The notes below the pieces were generated by a model. The model was not told the DNA's origin. It saw only the letters and a list, made by a program, of their open reading frames with translations, and ran no database searches. 15,670 bases of DNA, taken from an uncultured Bacilli bacterium. Its GTDB lineage: Bacteria > Bacillota_I > Bacilli_A > RF39 > UBA660. Position 1 is the stretch's first letter. Every line of letters begins with the position of its first letter. Location: contig CANQHK010000015.1 of the NCBI GenBank assembly GCA_947623645.1, forward strand, positions 1-15,670, in the 5' to 3' direction. Shown one piece after another: positions 14,894 to 15,670 of the stretch. The translations under genes were made by a program, and so were the position numbers.

Positions 14894-14929
14894 TAATTTA
14901 CATTATATTTTATTTTGTTTTACAATATA

Positions 14930-14967
14930 AAAAGTGTAAAATTTACATTTACTTACTTTACACTTTT
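14930..14967 (-). terminator. Intrinsic terminator of the RarA gene
   Basis: AAAAGTGTAAA (14930-14940) pairs perfectly with TTTACACTTTT (14957-14967), 11 bp with a 16-base loop, and a U tract on the minus strand. It starts one base after the stop codon. Confidence 0.8.
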
Positions 14968-14968
14968 C

Positions 14969-15670
14969 TTATGGATTCTTTTTTTCGTTTTCAATTTTTG
15001 TTAAGATTGCTTTTACATTTTTTTCGTTTCCGCTACTCGTTGGCGTATAATAACGATGATTTTTAATGGAATCTGGTAAACATTGCATATTGGTTACTTT
15101 ATTTTTATAATTATGTGCATACTGGTAATCTTTTCCGTACCCTAATTCATTGTCTAATTTTGTTACTGCATTTCTTAAGTGAAGTGGAACTTTTTCTTGC
15201 ATTGTCTGAAGAGCATCTTCTTTTGCTTTATCATATGCCGTATATAAAGAATTGGATTTTGGGGAAACACTTAGATAGACTACTGCTTGTGCTAAATTGA
15301 CATTGCATTCTGGCATTCCATTAAAATGTGCTGCTTGATACGCACTGATTGCTTGCACTAAAGCATTACTATTGGCAAGTCCAATATCTTCCGATGCAAA
15401 ACGGATTAATCTTCTTGCAATATATAAAGGATTTTCTCCTGCTTCAAGCATTCTAGCTAGATAATATAGAGCAGCATCCGGATCACTATTTCTCATCGAT
15501 TTATGGAGAGCAGAAATTAAATTGTAATGTTCCTCTCCTTTTTTATCATAAAGAAATGTTTTACTTTGTAGGGATTTTTCTAAACTCTCTTTCGTAATCT
15601 TTCTTTGATTTTTCTTAAGTGGTGTAATATTGATTACATTTTCTAAAGTATTTAGAGCACTTCTAGCATC
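14969..15670 (-). CDS. rarA: Replication-associated recombination protein A, C-terminal part
   Basis: The last 233 codons of a RarA/MgsA (WHIP/MgsA) AAA+ ATPase, cut by the right edge; the Walker A and B motifs lie outside. The protein acts at stalled replication forks with SSB. Visible parts: the end of the ATPase with the sensor-2 DARSALNTLEN (1-11 of the fragment), the linker KITKESLEKSLQSKTFLYDK, then the MgsA tetramerisation domain with GEEHYNLISALHKSMRNSDP, ARMLEAGENPLYIARRLIRF, SEDIGLA, MPECNVNLAQAVVYLSVSPKSN, VPLHLRN and GYGKDYQYAHNY. An internal ATG at 15496 is not the start; the frame runs open to the edge. It ends with its own terminator, so it is not co-transcribed with the surface protein. 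Confidence 0.95.
   Translation of the reverse strand, partial: DARSALNTLENVINITPLKKNQRKITKESLEKSLQSKTFLYDKKGEEHYNLISALHKSMRNSDPDAALYYLARMLEAGENPLYIARRLIRFASEDIGLANSNALVQAISAYQAAHFNGMPECNVNLAQAVVYLSVSPKSNSLYTAYDKAKEDALQTMQEKVPLHLRNAVTKLDNELGYGKDYQYAHNYKNKVTNMQCLPDSIKNHRYYTPTSSGNEKNVKAILTKIENEKKNP

Noticed and set aside
1..15670. CRISPR array, insertion sequence, prophage or toxin-antitoxin pair
   Set aside because: No regularly spaced repeats, transposase, integrase or paired small genes were found on either strand.

Overview
The window is AT-rich, single-chromosome-like DNA from a Gram-positive-type bacterium. The envelope genes (class B-type sortase, an NPxTG-anchored surface protein, LtaS-type lipoteichoic acid synthase, PASTA protein, lipoprotein), the GGAGG ribosome-binding sites, the sigma-A-like promoters and the rubrerythrin all fit a low-GC anaerobic Firmicute. 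The style of the surface proteins (DUF5011-like domains followed by repeats with paired G-x-G-[ST]-x-x-x-P-Y ends, and SFAFFSY-type anchored proteins) points to an uncultured gut Bacilli/RF39-like lineage; this placement is inference. TGA is used as a stop (LtaS gene, with a terminator just behind it), so the mycoplasma code does not apply.

Layout. Positions 1-4241 (minus strand) hold a tightly packed operon in the order: five-helix membrane protein, single-pass protein with a duplicated extracellular domain, class B-type sortase, and the first 13 codons of another membrane or secreted protein. Diverging from it is a thioredoxin-like lipoprotein (4348-4770, plus). Next come a TasA/camelysin-like anchored protein (minus), rubrerythrin (minus), a 37-codon ORF that resembles the broken front end of a queuosine-salvage gene (plus), tRNA-Cys(GCA) (plus), an unrecognised single-pass protein (6851-7600, plus), a GT-C-fold membrane glycosyltransferase-like protein (minus) behind a kinase-less PASTA protein (minus), LtaS (plus, divergent from the PASTA gene), a cadherin-like surface protein with a C-terminal NPATG sorting signal (minus), and the C-terminal third or so to half of RarA/MgsA (minus, runs off the right edge).

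How it fits together. Most of the window is cell-envelope biology: a sortase and one plausible substrate, lipoteichoic acid polymerisation, a PASTA peptidoglycan-binding protein, a polyprenyl-sugar-type transferase, and several exported proteins with paired cysteines that the thioredoxin-like lipoprotein could oxidise or reduce. Rubrerythrin (peroxide defence), tRNA-Cys and RarA (replication-fork maintenance) are housekeeping genes placed between. Transcription units are well separated: nearly every convergent or single gene end has a readable intrinsic terminator, and the two divergent gene pairs share a 21-nt identical promoter segment. The stretch 6094-6850 without a long gene holds the rubrerythrin promoter, the small ORF, the tRNA with its promoter and terminator, and the promoter of the next gene; I see nothing supportable in 6429-6552. 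There is no CRISPR array, insertion sequence or phage gene.
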